Shown: positions 35,735-49,554 of the stretch, piece after piece
Layout of the letters: every line of letters starts with the position of its first letter
Position numbering within the stretch: position 1 is the stretch's first letter
Assembly: GCA_025738555.1 (NCBI GenBank)
Contig: JAOVFP010000013.1
Coordinates: 2,604,001 to 2,668,000 of the forward strand
Reading direction: 5' to 3'
Source: Cyathus striatus
Lineage: Eukaryota; Basidiomycota; Agaricomycetes; Agaricales; Nidulariaceae
DNA length: 64,000 nucleotides
Position numbers and translations under genes: made by a program
Notes under the pieces: model-generated
Database searches by the model: none
What the model was told of the DNA's origin: nothing
The model's input: only the letters and a program-made list of their open reading frames with translations

Positions 35735-38700
35735 ATGGCTAGTACAGCAACAAAGAAAGTAACTCGAGCTCGTTCAGGCATCAAGGCGGCGAAGTCAAGT
35801 ACCACTAATGTTTCAATAACCACAGACCAACTAGCTGCTGAGCTTGCCTCAAAATTAACCATTGCAAGCGCCGCTTCAAAGTCAAATAGACGGACTCGAG
35901 AACCATTGGCATCTACATCTAATGTTCCGGAGAGAGAGACAACAGATGAAGAGAAGCGTGTTAATTCCATGCGGGCAGTGAATGCTGCTTCTCAGATGCT
36001 ATCCGGAATTGTGCAGTCTGGTTGGAAGAGGAGTGCTGAAGGAAAGGATAAAGCGACGCTGGCAAATGCAATTTCTGCTGCCACTCTGTCGACAAAGCAT
36101 TTAGGAACATTAAGGAGGATAGCACCTGGCAATGTGGACGTGGAACGGGCAGCGATAAGTGTTCTCGGGAAGTTGGTCTCCTTAGAGATGGCAAGTGTTA
36201 TGAATCTCTTTTGACATTATTTATAACCAACGTCTTTTCAACAGTATGAAGCTGCGTATAATGCGCTCGCAGACTTGTATCCTCGCTTGTGCGCTATCCT
36301 TGATGCCGCTCCTTCGAAGGATGTGAAATCATTTTTACATCTCCTTGCACTTCCAATACCAACCATACCGCCCACGGACTCCATTATTCTCACCCTCATT
36401 TCAACGTATTTGGCGTATTCATTTAGCGTCCTCACCTGTCCTTCGTCATTACCTTCATCCAATGCAATCACACATGAACAGCTCGCCATCTTCGTATCCA
36501 ATTCGGATAACAGCACAATTCTCCATTGGATCCCTCTCTTTGCACTTCTTCCCGTGAAACATGTCGATGCAGTTCTTATGCGAGCTTATACAGCTATTAT
36601 GCGATTTTGCTCTAGTTATCCGTCCAATACTGCACCTTCTGACATGAATGCTGTTGTGATGAAGAAGTCGACATCGATATCTAAAGGTTTCAAGCTCCCT
36701 GTGGGAAGTGCTGCAGCCCTTGAGTTGATCTTTAACCTTCGCTCATATGCCCTCTCATGTCTTATACATACGTCTCCCGGAGCGGTTGCACCTAACATGT
36801 TCTGGGATCAAGCTGTGCGGTCCGCTGCAGCAGTTATTAAGGCTCTTCCACCAAATGATTCTGATATCGAAATGCGAGTTACCCAGCTTGTATTACAGCG
36901 CTATGCCGGCTTCTTTGAACGCGCACAGAGAAGAGGAGATGCCACTAATTTCACCAATGTCAATTCTCAAGAAGGAAAGGGATTCGTATCGTTTTGTGAA
37001 TACTGGATGGCTTTTGCACGCCGTGGTGGAGATATATGCGTCTTAGAGCGCATTGGAAACTTGGTGAAGTCAGAATCACCCACTTCCACATCCTCCACGA
37101 CGCTGCCAGCGAAGAATGGATTACATGCTGCGAACATAGATTCGGATATGAAGATGGCCTCTGTTACAGAATTGACACCCAAACAAGGGGAATCTTTTAA
37201 AACTCAAGATGATACTTTGGCGCTCAAAGGTGCAAGAATATGTGCCTCATTGACTCAGATTACCGCTGTTTTAGATGTGATTGGTGGGAAGGAAAATGTG
37301 AATGGTGTCACGGATCAAGAATTAGTTCAGAAGCTAGAAGATTCTGTAGTATCCTTGGATTCATCCTCATATCTTTCGACTCTCATTGTTCCCATTTCAA
37401 ACGATGCCCTAGAATGTATGGACAAAAGGGAAATAGATGATATTAGGAGAATTGGTGGGAAGGTAGACAGGGCATTTGAAAAGGTTAGGCGAACGGCAAA
37501 TAAAGCTCTTGAGGCATATTCTAGCTCGTCACATTTAACATCAGTGCAAAAGTTTACCTCAGTCATTCGGAAGGTTTTGGAACTTTGCGTTTCTTCTTTG
37601 CAGCGAGCGCTTCCCTCAGTGAGTCCTCTCCACTGTGTTCACCCCCTCAGCTCAATATTTCATAGGCTCAGAAGACACCTGCTATGTCAGACATCGTCAC
37701 TCGTCTTCTGGACACACTGTTTGTTCTTTCACGCACAACACTACAGGTACAAGACCCCAGAACATACATGAGCTCATATGACTATCTTTCGCAAGGCAAA
37801 TCGGTTCTCCTAGGCTTATGCACCTCACAGGATAATTATGCATGCAGCACTAATATGGATGTCGGGAACTTTATTCGCTGCCTTTCAGGGGCGTTCCACA
37901 ATATGTCAGGTTCATTATATCAAGCAGGAAGGTATGGGCATGCCATACCGTTTTTGCGGGAATCATGTACTTTAGGGGTCACTGCACTGTACTTGCGAGA
38001 GCAACAGGGAGAAATAGATCAGGATCAAACAAAAGAGAATATGACCAAGGACGCTGATGGATGGAAACAACTTACGGAACAGCTGTACAGGAGATGGGAG
38101 CTACTTGGTGTGTGCTATGCAAAAAATGGTGACAGAAAGGCTAGTATTTATTTCACGCTCTTCTGATGAAGTGTTGACCGTGACACCAATAGAATGCATT
38201 TTCAAGTTTCCGGAGAAGTGTGTATACATTCCCGTATACGAATCTCGGCATTGCATCCCAGTCGGATTCACTGCCTTGCACCGATCTTTTTAGCTCGAGT
38301 TCGCAAGTTAAACAAATAATGTCGATTGTAGATCGTGTAACCTATATGGGTGCATGCGAGCTGTTTCTTTCGCCTGAAGAAGTATCTCTCCGACCTTCAG
38401 ATATTATTTTGGACTCTCGAAGTGCGAGTTCATCTTCACAGTCAGAAGATCCCCAACCACCAAAAGCATTTTTTGACCCACGGATTATTGGCTTGCTCCT
38501 TGAACGTCAATTGAAGTCACTCGAATCATGTAGATGGAAGGAGGGTGTCAAACCCATTTATTCGAAAATTTTAAAGGACTTAGGTGCTACCTACCGAGAT
38601 ACCATAGGAGAGCGAATGCCTATACGTCGCGCTAGGGTTATTCTAAAATGGATCGAGTTCGTCTTTAGCGCTGACTCCGATGAAAAGAACGAAGGAATGG

Positions 38701-41700
38701 AAGGAAGTATTACCGATGTGGAGGAAGTTGCACTGGAAGTGAAACGACTCCTTTCAAACGAGGTATATCATTCGCAGTGCTATATATATATATATATGTT
38801 TACTGATGATTTAAGTAACAGGACTTGGGAATGGACGTTAATTTAAAGACTTACGTCCCTCAGTACAGTGCCATGGTGGACTTGTGGCTTGCACTACATA
38901 CACATAAGCAACAGAACACAGGTCAAGTTTCACTTGTAACAGCATACGTGGACGAAGCATGTAAGACACTTAAAGAACTCATTTCTACTGAATCACTGTC
39001 TCCTCGGAAAAACAAAGAGAGCTTCACTGCAAACAGGAGAGTTACTTCACCAAAAGTGAGGATAGCAAAGATGCAGAAGATACCCGCTGCTCCACGAAAA
39101 TTGGCTGCTAAGATACGTAAGCCTGTTACACCTCAAACCTCAGCTGAAAGCTGGTATGTTTCTTGATAATATTGTATCGTCTTTCACGAGTAACATTTCT
39201 TGCAGCTCAAGCAATAAAATCCGTTGCTCGCCCCCCATCCCCGATTATCGAAGCAGGCACAAGTCATACGAAGCAAAGGCTAGCCGTCGATACTTTCTCC
39301 GAGTTACTCCACCTCTTACGTATGCACGTGTTCAACGTTCCCTATTGACATTCGATTTATATCTTCTGTAGAGTCGGTAGGATCTATACTAGGGCTACTT
39401 TCTCTTGTGCTTCAGAGAGCCCGGGTTCTTAGTGTTACCAGGAAACTTTGTGAACGACATGCCGGGATCACAAGCGACGGTGGGTCTGCACAATTTGTCG
39501 TTAACACATATGCTTACTACTACGATAGGTTATGTTATGGCCTCAATCGACCTTGCTCATGACTACGTTCAACTTGGTAAGACAAAAGCGGCAGGGATTA
39601 TCTTCAACCAGACACTTGCTGCTATACAAAGTGGACAATGCTCAGATGAAGTGTGCACGTCATTTTTTCTAAGATTTTCTGAAGCTATGGTTGCAGCTGA
39701 AGATATTTCCGGAAGGTGGAACACAATTTCTAAAAATCCTGAATCATACTAACTACGTTATAGTTCGTCCGCGTACTGTGAAGCTCTGTCTCGGTCATGC
39801 AGACTTGATAACGAAGAGAAAGGACTTTCAACTTTCCAGCGCATTCTTTCTCGGGTTATGCGTCTGGAGAAAGCTGCCATGGCGTCCCACGTCTTCTCCC
39901 TAATCCAATACTGCAGGGCAAGTCAAACGCTTTGATTGATTGTCTCAGTTTTTGATGTAATTTGCAGGATGATGTACCACCCGCATTTGAGGCCATGCAT
40001 CAATCCCTTAGGTTATGGAATCGTGCAGTGGATAATTTGCATCGCTTAAACCCGTCAATAAAACCTGAAATTCAACCAGACCACGACCCTTTCGATAGTC
40101 GCGACGAATCTCGTAAAAACACATCATCGTCTGGAAAGGCTGCCGCGACGTACAGGCGTCCAAAGGAAGCCTTCGAATGGCGAATATCCGAAGGGTTATT
40201 AGTCACTCTCTTTTCCCTTAACCAAATGTATCTTAACCGAGGCTCTCCTCGCGAAGCGGAATACTTTGCGCAGCAAGCCCAAAGTTTGGCGGAAAGCTTA
40301 AATGCCCCAGCTGCTCTCGGTCGTGCTTTGGCGAAAAAAGGAGAAGTTAATATGCAACTCGGAAAATTAGAAGAAGGGTATACCTACCTCCTTAGCGCAT
40401 CGCAAGTTCTCCACGATATTCCCGGTATTGACATCATGGACATATACAGATTACAGGCAGAGTATAAGGAAAAAACGGAACATTTCCAGGACGCCGAGCT
40501 GATATACGCTCGTACTGCGAAGATGCTCGAAGAACTCACGTTCGCTCTGTCACAAGTAGATGGGTAAGTACTTTGATACTGTATGCATTGAGGGCCTGCT
40601 AAAGACACACTTTATAGCCCCCGCAAATCCCTTGGGAAGATGCATGTGCTACCAGAGCATAAAGATACACTTGTTCCTCAGCTTCTTGCTGCGATTTTGC
40701 GCCACTATGGTGAGATTTTTAGATCTCAATCAGGAATGCTAAATTTATTGTATTAGTGTGGTTACTTCGCCAAGAGAGAGACGCAGCGTTTGACACGGCC
40801 CTCAACCAGTTACTATCGCTGCCTCATTCTTCTCGGATAAAAGTCAGCTTTACTGCAATCATGATGCACCAGAACAAGTTACTAACATTTAAACAGATAG
40901 AGGAGAATTCGTTGCTGGCAAAACTAAACCTCCAAGATGCTTATGAGCGCTGCCATGGGGATATGTTCCTCAGTTCACTTGCAGAATCCAGTGAGTCCCG
41001 TAGTAATTGATAGAACAACTGATCCTCAACATGTACGTAGCGGTTGCCCTTCCAGTAGGAATGAGGAGTAATGGGGCTCCAGTAGTATCTGTGTCTGCCC
41101 GCAACGTGCTGGACTTGCTTGAAATGGTTCGACGAATTTACTGGGAAAATCTCAGCCTCACAACAAACAGAGGATATGTCTGGGATATGCGAGAGTCGGC
41201 TATTGTTCTTTCCTTGGTTAGTACGCTGGAAGTTTCCCTTGGGAACTCTGAACCGGAGGGGGGGGCAATGGTTGTTGCATCTTTACTGGGTGAGTACACT
41301 ACCTAGCTACTATCTAAACCGTGAGCTGGCTGATGATCCACGCAGACGCCGCTTCAGGAATTACACTTCGACGAGAGATGGTGGAAACTATACAACAGAA
41401 ATTTCCTGTTTTTTCTGATGATCTGAAATGGCCTGTCTTAAGATCTGACGGAACTCCAACTCCAAAACCCCTGTGCTCTCAAGCCAGCAAAGCTGCTTCC
41501 TTAAATTTCAGTGATGATGAAGTAGATGAAGACTCCGAGGAGTGCTTAGTTCAGGAATATTGGAATTCCATACTACAAAGACATCAAGGTCAAAGGTTTG
41601 ATTCCGTGACATTGAGTTCTCAGACAGCCCGCGACTTCCCTACGAATTGGACTGTCATTCATATCAGCGTAACAGAAGATCGAAACACGTTATTCTTATC

Positions 41701-43323
41701 TCGGCAAGAAGGTGGTACTAAGTCTAAACCTCTCGTATTCCGAGTCCCTCTTCAAGGTCGACGTGATAATGGCGGCGAAGAGGAAGAAGAGCGTCTTACG
41801 TTTCAAGATGCCATTGAAGAGTTGAAAACTATCATAAACCTGAGCAATGACGGAACGAAGGCGGCTGCCCATGTAAAATCCGGAGATGAAGCAGCGCGCA
41901 TCAACTGGTGGAAACAGCGAGCAGCTTTAGATACCCGAATGAAAGAACTGCTAGAGAACATCGAATTCTGTTGGTTAGGAGCCTTTAAAGTAAGGCATCT
42001 GTCATTCTGCCGTGATGTTCACTTACATTCCCCTGCATAGACAATTCTTAGTCCCAGGCCGCACTTATCCGCTGAAGCCATTGAAAACTTGAGAACACAG
42101 TTTCAGCAGGTTTTCCAGCACTGTCTACAACTGAAAGATAAGAAATCAAAGTCAAAGTTACCTCCCCGTAAAAAAGCCAGTTCAAAAATAACGCCTGCTG
42201 CTACACAAGTCTCGTTAGATAACAATATGGTTGAACGTTTTTCCGTGCTATCGCCGAAATGCCAGGATGAAGAACTAGAAGACTTAGTATACTTCGTTCT
42301 CGACTTGTATCAGTTCCATGGGATACCTGTGGCTATTGCAGAAGTCGATATTGCCCAGGCAGTAGTGGATTTGAGGTCTGTTCTCGAGGAGCATGCGCAA
42401 AAAAAAGACCACAATGTCGTTCTTCCTTAAAAGAAGTGGACGAGGATGAACACATATTCCTGATTTTAGATAAAAACCTGCAAGGAATTCCTTGGGAAAG
42501 TATTCCGATTCTCCGTGGAAGGAGCGTTAGCCGTATACCCAATCTAGATTTTCTACAAGATCGTATCCAATTCATTCAATGGAGGCGCTCAAAAGGCTCG
42601 ATGTCTGTTGCTCATGTGACGGATGAAGTAACTGGGGCGGCACTCGTCCTGAACCCTCGAAAAGGATACTTTATCTTAAACCCAAGTGGCGACTTGTTGA
42701 AGACGGAAGAACGCTTCAGGGGCTGGGCAGAAGGAATGCAGAAGATAGGATGGACAGGCACCATTGGTAAGCCAGTCAGCGAGCAGCAATTTATTTCGGC
42801 GTTGAAGACAAACGATTTGGTAATGTATGGACCACAATACGCTGACAAATTCATGAGCTAACGAGGATCCAGTTATTTCGGTCATGGAGGAGCAGAGCAA
42901 TATGTACGCTCACATAAAGTTCGGAATCTCTCATCGTGCGCAGCAACTATGTTATGGGGTTGTTCTTCTGGAATACTGCAGGATATGGGTGACTTTGACA
43001 GAATTGGAACACCGTTGAATTATATGCTAGCAGGCTGGTCAGTCACGATTTATGAATAATTGTCAAATGTCCGCTGATCCTTTTATAGCCCAACGCTAGT
43101 TGCAAACTTATGGGATGTTACAGATAGGGACATTGACAAATTTTCGCAGACTGTCTTCGATAAGATGCATCTGACACCAGAAGATATCAATCGGGAAAGC
43201 AGTGATTCAACATTGCAAACGATGTCGGTAGTATCAGCAGTTGCAGAATCGCGCGACGCGTGCAAATTGAAGTATCTAACAGGAGCTGCTCCAGTCGTGT
43301 ATGGGATTCCATTTTATTTGTAG
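35735..43323 (+). CDS. ESP1: Separase (cohesin-cleaving CD-clan protease), one base missing
   Basis: Separase cleaves the cohesin kleisin at anaphase onset. Eighteen exons: 35735-36190, 36245-37618, 37666-38139, 38193-38762, 38822-39149 (or 39153), 39206-39319, 39372-39479, 39529-39715, 39764-39917, 39968-40563, 40618-40709, 40757-40842, 40897-40990, 41041-41289, 41346-41989, 42041-42824, 42873-43037, 43089-43323; about 2,236 aa. The N-terminal 1,400 residues are helical/TPR-like with a basic linker (about residue 1010). The peptidase C50 domain has L-Q-G-I-P-W-E-S-I-P-I-L-R, the catalytic His in Y-F-G-H-G-G-A-E-Q-Y and the catalytic Cys in W-G-C-S-S-G. The block C-P-T-L-V-A-N-L-W-D-V-T-D-R-D follows. 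Exon 16 is 784 nt where phase needs 785; an A is probably missing in the A8 run 42399-42406. GC donors are required at 38140 (GCTAGT) and 39918 (GCAAGT), are likely at 36191 (GCAAGT) and possible at 39150 (GCTGGT). Confidence 0.93.
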
Positions 43324-43639
43324 TCGACATATATTATATCATTTAGTATGTACATATGTAGCATGTAATTGTATGTTCTGGAGATTTTTGTGCTTTGCTC
43401 ATAACGAGCAGTAGATGATGATGTCACGGGGTGCGTGACGTCAGAGACGACGCGTCTAATAGCCCTGAAGGCTACCTTCCATTTTGATCCAATCCCATAA
43501 AATCCGGAGTCCCGTCGAGCTCGACTCTGAGTATCTTGCAGCCTCAGGTACCGTTTATTCTTTCCTTATCATCCAGCCATCCATCTTTCTATCTGCCCTT
43601 TCCTACTCCTCACCGGCCTCAACGTTCAATCCCTCTCTC

Positions 43640-46600
43640 ATGGCCTCCGACGCCGTCAAAAGGGTACAAGACAAGCTCTTTAAGGGCACACCAGCTGAGA
43701 GCCCTCAGGATCTTCCGTCTGAAAAAGATATCGGGGCTCCTGCTTTGATGATTGATATCCCAAAGCCTTCGACTGCATCAGGTCCTTCTGCACTCCGTCC
43801 CAAGCTCACCAAACCAATCGATACCACACCTTCTGTCCTACAGGACCAAGAAGCCGAACCTCCGCGTGCATTCCGCCTCAGGCTTGCAGAAACGCTGGGT
43901 CACGACTATAAAGGGGCAGAAAGGTTCCGATTAGAACAAGACGGAAAGAAAGAGAAACACTGGAAACGATGGGGACCATATTTAAGCGATAGACAATGGG
44001 TACGATGTTTTGTTGATGTTTTCTTAGATAAGTGTATATACTTAACTTTGTGTTTCTAAATCCTTTAAGGCCACAGTACGCGAAGATTACTCGGATAATG
44101 GCGATGCGTGGAGTCATTTCCCTCATGAACATTCTCGCTCTCGCGCCTACCGCTGGGGAGAAGATGGTATAGGAGGCATCTCAGATAACCATCAACGTCT
44201 CTGCTTCGGTTTATCTCTTTGGAATGAACAAGATCCCATTTTAAAAGAAAGACTTTATGGCGTTACTGGACATCAAGGAAACCACGGAGAAGATGTAAAG
44301 GAGTTGTACTATTATCTGGACTCAACACCCACCCATTCCTACATGAAGTTTTTGTACAAATACCCTCAACGCGCATATCCTTACGAGCAATTGGTTAAAG
44401 AAAATCAACAGAGAAACCGTGAAATGTCTGAGTATGAAATTATGGACACTGGTGCATTCGACGAAGACCGGTACTGGGACGTATTTATGGAGGTTAGCAC
44501 AAATTCTTGTGTTTTTGCGCCCTTCGCCTAACTTTTCCGTGATAGTATGCCAAAGATGAATCTGATCCAGATAACATCTACATTCGCATCACTAGCTACA
44601 ATCGAGGTCCAGAACCCGCAACTTTGCACGTTATCCCGCAGTTATGGTTCCCAAATACTTGGTCATGGCCGTTGGAAAAGCCTCCAATGCCCACCCTAAC
44701 TGGCTCGGTACGTGGAAATGATAACATTAAATGCATCACGGCTCGCCATGCCACACTCGGAAAGACCCATCTCTACTGTCTACCATCTCCACCTCCAGTT
44801 GGCCCTTCCAACGATTTCGAAGTAGATCCAGATATCGATGCTGTGGACCCAGAACTTCTTTTCACAGAAAACAACACTAACTTCAGTCGGCTCTACGGCG
44901 GGAACAATGAGACGCCATTCGTTAAAGATGCCTTTCATGATCACATTATTCTATCTCATCGACCTCCTACTTCTGAAACAGAGGAAGAGGGTTTCTTTTC
45001 TCATCGTACTCGCCCGCGCACGGCATCTGTTTATGGTGGGGAACCAGAAGATGTACCTGAGGAAGGTCCCTGTACGCCGTTCCCCCTTCTTCCTACGTTC
45101 GTTAATCCCGAAGGTAAAGGAACGAAATCCGCCGCACACTATGTCTTCCGTGATGTTCCAGGGCATGGTGGATGTGCTGTCGTTCGGCTCAAGCTTACGC
45201 CTAAGAAAATAGGACGTGATCTAAGCTTAGAGGATGAGGTAGTATTCGATGACGCTGTAGAGGAGCGCAGACAGGAAGCAGATGAGTTCTATGGCGGGCT
45301 TGTGTTTGGACCTATCTCCGATGATTTAAAGCAAATTATGAGACAAGCTCTCGGAGGAATGTTATGGACTAAGCAATACTACCGATTCATTCAGAAGGAG
45401 TGGCTAGAAGGCGATCCAACTCAGCCTCCTCCTCCTCCAAACAGAAAGTTTATCCGCAATAGGGTATGAAATTCAGCACCAAGTGTATATGATGCCTTAC
45501 TATGCTTATCTTAGGAATGGAAACACTTGCACATCGAAGATATCCTTTCAATGCCTGACAAGTAAGTGAAAGTAGTACAGATCGATCTTATTACCTCTTA
45601 AACTAGTTTCCAATAGATGGGAGTATCCATTCTTTGCAGCTTGGGATACAGCATTTCACTGCCTTCCACTTGCCGTTGTCGATCCAGCCTTCGCGAAGAA
45701 ACAACTAGACCTCCTTACTAGAGAATGGTACATGAAACCGGACGGTCAGATTCCTGCTTATGAATGGAACTTCAGTGATGTCAACCCCCCTGTTCATGCA
45801 TGGTACGTTCAAAGTTGCAGTTATTGAGTCGTTGTGCTAAGATCTCCCAATTACTTCTCAGGGCTACTTTCCGGGTTTTCAAGATCGAACGAAAGTTGTA
45901 TGGAAGAGAAGACCTTGCTTTCCTTGAACGTGTCTTCCAAAAACTTCTTCTGAACTTCACTTGGTATGTTAATGTTTCTTGTGAAATAACTAATCCTATC
46001 CTTACCGCTGTTTACAGGTGGGTAAACAGGAAAGATCAAGGAGGAAACAATGTATTTGAAGGGGGCTTCTTGGGCCTTGATAACATCGGGGCTTTCAACC
46101 GTTCAGAACCCCTGCCAACGGGCGGTATTCTCCGTCAAGCAGATGGAACTGCATGGATGGCGTTTTATTGTCTCAACATGTAAGTCATTATTTTTTTCAT
46201 CAACAAAGCATATCAACATTCTTTATTACGACCAGGTTGAACATGGCACTGGAGTTGGCTAAGCATAATCCCGTATATGAAGATATCGCTTCCAAGTTCT
46301 TCGAGGTGATGCCGTTGGTCCTAGACTTTTATACGCTGCTGACGAATACGTAAATAGCACTTTATATTCATTGCAGATGCTATGACCTTCAAGGAAGGAG
46401 ATAACGAAATTAGTTTGTGGAACGAGCAAGATGGAATGTATTACGATGCCATCGAGTTCAGTCTCGGACACTCCATGCAACTTCCCATTCGTAGTCTGGT
46501 TGGGCTAATCCCTCTCTACGCCACGCTGGTCCTCGAACCTTCGGTCATAAATCGTTTCCCAGGGTTCAAGAAACGTATGGAATGGTTTTTGGATAACAGA

Positions 46601-47774
46601 CCCGAAGTATCTGCGAGGAATATGGCAAATATGAAAGGCTAGTCGTTCATTTGCATGGATGTCTTTCATTATTTATAAATGTTTTTGTAGTTGGAGGTAA
46701 GGAACAACGCCGCCTGTTGGCGCTGGCAGATAAGGATAGACTCGTGAAGATTCTTGAAAAAATGCTGGATGAGGATGAATTCTTGAGTGAATACGGGATT
46801 CGATCGTACGTTATTATAAATATCATGGCGAAGACTTTTCACATAAGTATTATTGACCAGGCTTTCCAAGTTGCACAAAGATCATCCTTGGGGAATGGAC
46901 GTTCACGGTCAGCGCTATGAAGTTGGGTATTGGCCCGGCGACTCCAAATCTGGCATGTTCGGCGGAATTCTAACTGGAGAGGACCCATTTGTGAGTCACT
47001 TAGTTCTTATCAACATCTAATTTGCTGATCGCTGGGTGCAGGGCTTGCTACAAACTTCCTCCTTATCGAGAGCTTACAGCGCTTCTACCAGTATTACGGC
47101 GATGAGCTTCAAGTCTGTTCTTTTTTCCTTTAATATGTATGCATGTTTAATGATTTCGGCGAATAGGTTGAGTGCCCTACTGGAAGCGGAGATTATATGA
47201 ACCTCGTTGGAGTTGCGGAGGAGATTCAGCATCGTATCATACATATATTTGGCCGTGATGTGCAAGGTCGCAGGGCCACGAATGGTGGGGTCCCTAAATT
47301 TGATTATGATCCCCATTTTCGCGATTACGTCTGGTTCTATGAGGTTAGCTGCATTTCGTTTTGTTGTAGAGCAGATCTATGGATGACTTACATGTCGGTT
47401 GCAGTTTTTCCATGGCGACGATGGTAAAGGGCTCGGAGCTTCCCATCAGACTGGCTGGTCTGGTCTGGTGGCATATCATATATTGCAGAGTGGAGTGACA
47501 TGTCGTCTTCCAAAGACTCCTAGGAGTAAGCAATTGGTTTGCTAAATCATAACGAAAGGTCTAATGAGAGTTGTCCATTCACAGCTCCTCGAAGTGTATT
47601 AAATCACTACTTTGATGTTTGAGTCCTTTCATCAATTATTGTCGAAAAATCTTAACACTCGTTTCACAGGAAACCATGACATCTGAATTCGGAGATGAAC
47701 CAAAATCTGCATACAGTGGGATTAGTGCATTTGAATTGAATACCCTAGGAGATGTATCACCAGCGGCGCTATAA
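43640..47774 (+). CDS. Glycoside hydrolase family 63-like alpha-glucosidase, one base missing
   Basis: Sixteen exons: 43640-43999, 44070-44492, 44546-45463, 45515-45561, 45617-45802, 45862-45963, 46018-46179, 46236-46305, 46358-46637, 46691-46805, 46861-46990, 47042-47112, 47167-47343, 47405-47525, 47585-47616, 47670-47774; about 1,099 aa. No signal peptide is seen, so it resembles the cytosolic bacterial-type GH63 proteins rather than ER glucosidase I. (alpha/alpha)6-barrel landmarks are [47 protein letters not shown] and [11 protein letters not shown]. Acidic residues in the W-D-T and E-Q-D-G blocks are candidate catalytic groups. Exon 11 is 130 nt where phase needs 131; an A is missing near 46976-46977, just before the barrel motif S-N-W-R-G-P-I-W. 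Intron 9 (46638-46690) has the donor AAAG|GCTAGT. Substrate is not known. Confidence 0.85.
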
Positions 47775-49148
47775 TAGTATAAGGTATCGGGAGAGTGAAT
47801 AGAACAGGAATAGATTCTGACTAGAAATTTCTTGACTCTTGAATTGCTCTTGAACTTGAACCGGAATCATTGAACGTAAGAGATAGAAAAGACATAAGTA
47901 TTAAGGAAACTGAGCTGTGTTAGTATGAAGTTCCAAGTGTGGAATAATTTGGCTGTGTCGTAACTTCGGGGCGTCGTAATTACGAAAAATCCTCTATTTT
48001 TGATATCTTTCTACATACATAGATACATCAGTAAATCAGTGAGAATCTCGCCAATAATTATGTGTCTCACGATCGAACGTTCAGAATACTCCAGCTCGTG
48101 AGTGATTATGAGCTGTTAGGAGCTCCGCTTAACAGTTTTACGTTATCATGAGTGGCTCCCAACAATTTTAGAAAAGGAATACTAATTTATGTGTTCATGA
48201 GAAGATAAATAGTAGATCACTTATAGAATAGGAAGCAGACCACTAAAAAATATGTTTGTAGAGACATTCTGATCATGTAGTATTGGATTATTAGTGGCTA
48301 TAAAACCGAAAGGAATTACAGCAAATTGAGGGAATGAGAGGTAACTTATGTGTACTGGAGAAGACACAGAATATATCCCTTATATAATAGGAACCAGATC
48401 ACCTAAAAATATGTATATACTGTCATTATAATTGTATGACAATAGGCTATTCATATCTATAATATCAACATGAAACATAACAAAATGACAGAGATACATT
48501 AGATTTGGTGAATTGAATGTAGGCATGCCACTTAAGTTCAACCCCATGAGCTGAACAATATGCAAAATCAAGTTGTTGGTGTATACATGAACACTAACTA
48601 CAATGAAGTAAATTATATACTTGTTATCAAAGTGTTGTGCTTGTGTACTTATACATTAATCCTTTTTATTCAATATAAAGCCTATGGGTACCAATGGGTT
48701 ACAGGTCTCAGAGACCTGACCTGGACCCATACCCACAGTACCCATACCCATGACCTGTGCGGGTATGGCCTACCTGTGCTATTGCCTAATTCAAAGTATA
48801 GCTCTTCATGATACATGTAGGTGTCATATTAATGAACAATTTGTTGTAGTTCTGCAAAGTAAATTATAATACCGAGATTGAATGTGCCATTTGTTATGAA
48901 GTTCTTGAAGTGTCTAACTCAACTCAAAGTTGAACATTGAGCTTCAACATTGTCAATGTTGTCAAGTTAAAGTTTTGAAGACTTGAACAGCCTAAAGCAT
49001 TGGCTATGAATGACATCACTGACTCCAAATTTACCAAGAGTTTTGAAAGGTGTGCCTGCACATTCAGAGCCCCACCTTCCAGCTCCACTATGACATAGAG
49101 TATTTGTAAGAGTGCACCACATCAAAAAGCATATAAGCAGGCAGGAAT
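47775..49148. other. AT-rich intergenic region, left edge of the repeat-rich part
   Basis: No gene is seen. An imperfect tandem duplication of about 155-160 bp occupies about 48150-48465: ATAGAATAGGAAGCAGACCA near 48222 is echoed by ATATAATAGGAACCAGATCA near 48382, with matching flanks. A patch at 48690-48775 repeats the word GGGTATGGGTAC/TACCCATACCC on both strands. Confidence 0.5.
48150..48465. repeat. Imperfect two-copy tandem duplication, about 155-160 bp per unit
   Basis: The two units share ATGTGT..GAGAAGA, ATAATAGGAA(G/C)CAGA(C/T)CAC and a closing T..CTATAA. Divergence is high, so the duplication is old. Confidence 0.5.
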
Positions 49149-49554
49149 TGATGTACAGTCAAACTTGTAATAGTTTATACCTGTATGAAGCCATAATCGG
49201 CTATAGTCCATAGGTTTTTTCATCCACCAAATTGGTAGGCAGGAGAAATGGCTCTTAACCCATACTGTCACCAATGTTCTATAACCCATAGAATTTTCCA
49301 GAGTTCATAACCCATACTTGCTACTCTGAAAAGGAAATATAGTGCGCCCAGTGCACTCCTGCAGGCTCAAGCAAGCTCTTACAAGTTACAGAAATATTTG
49401 AAATGTTTCTCCTTTTCTTGTTTTGATTTTCTTTGACATTGGATAAGCATAGGTAGTTTCTACCTGCTACATAGCCAGATATTTATTTGGCACTGCATCT
49501 TGATTTCCTGTAAACTGACAGCGCACTGCTCTTTCATTGTTGACTACCTTAAAT

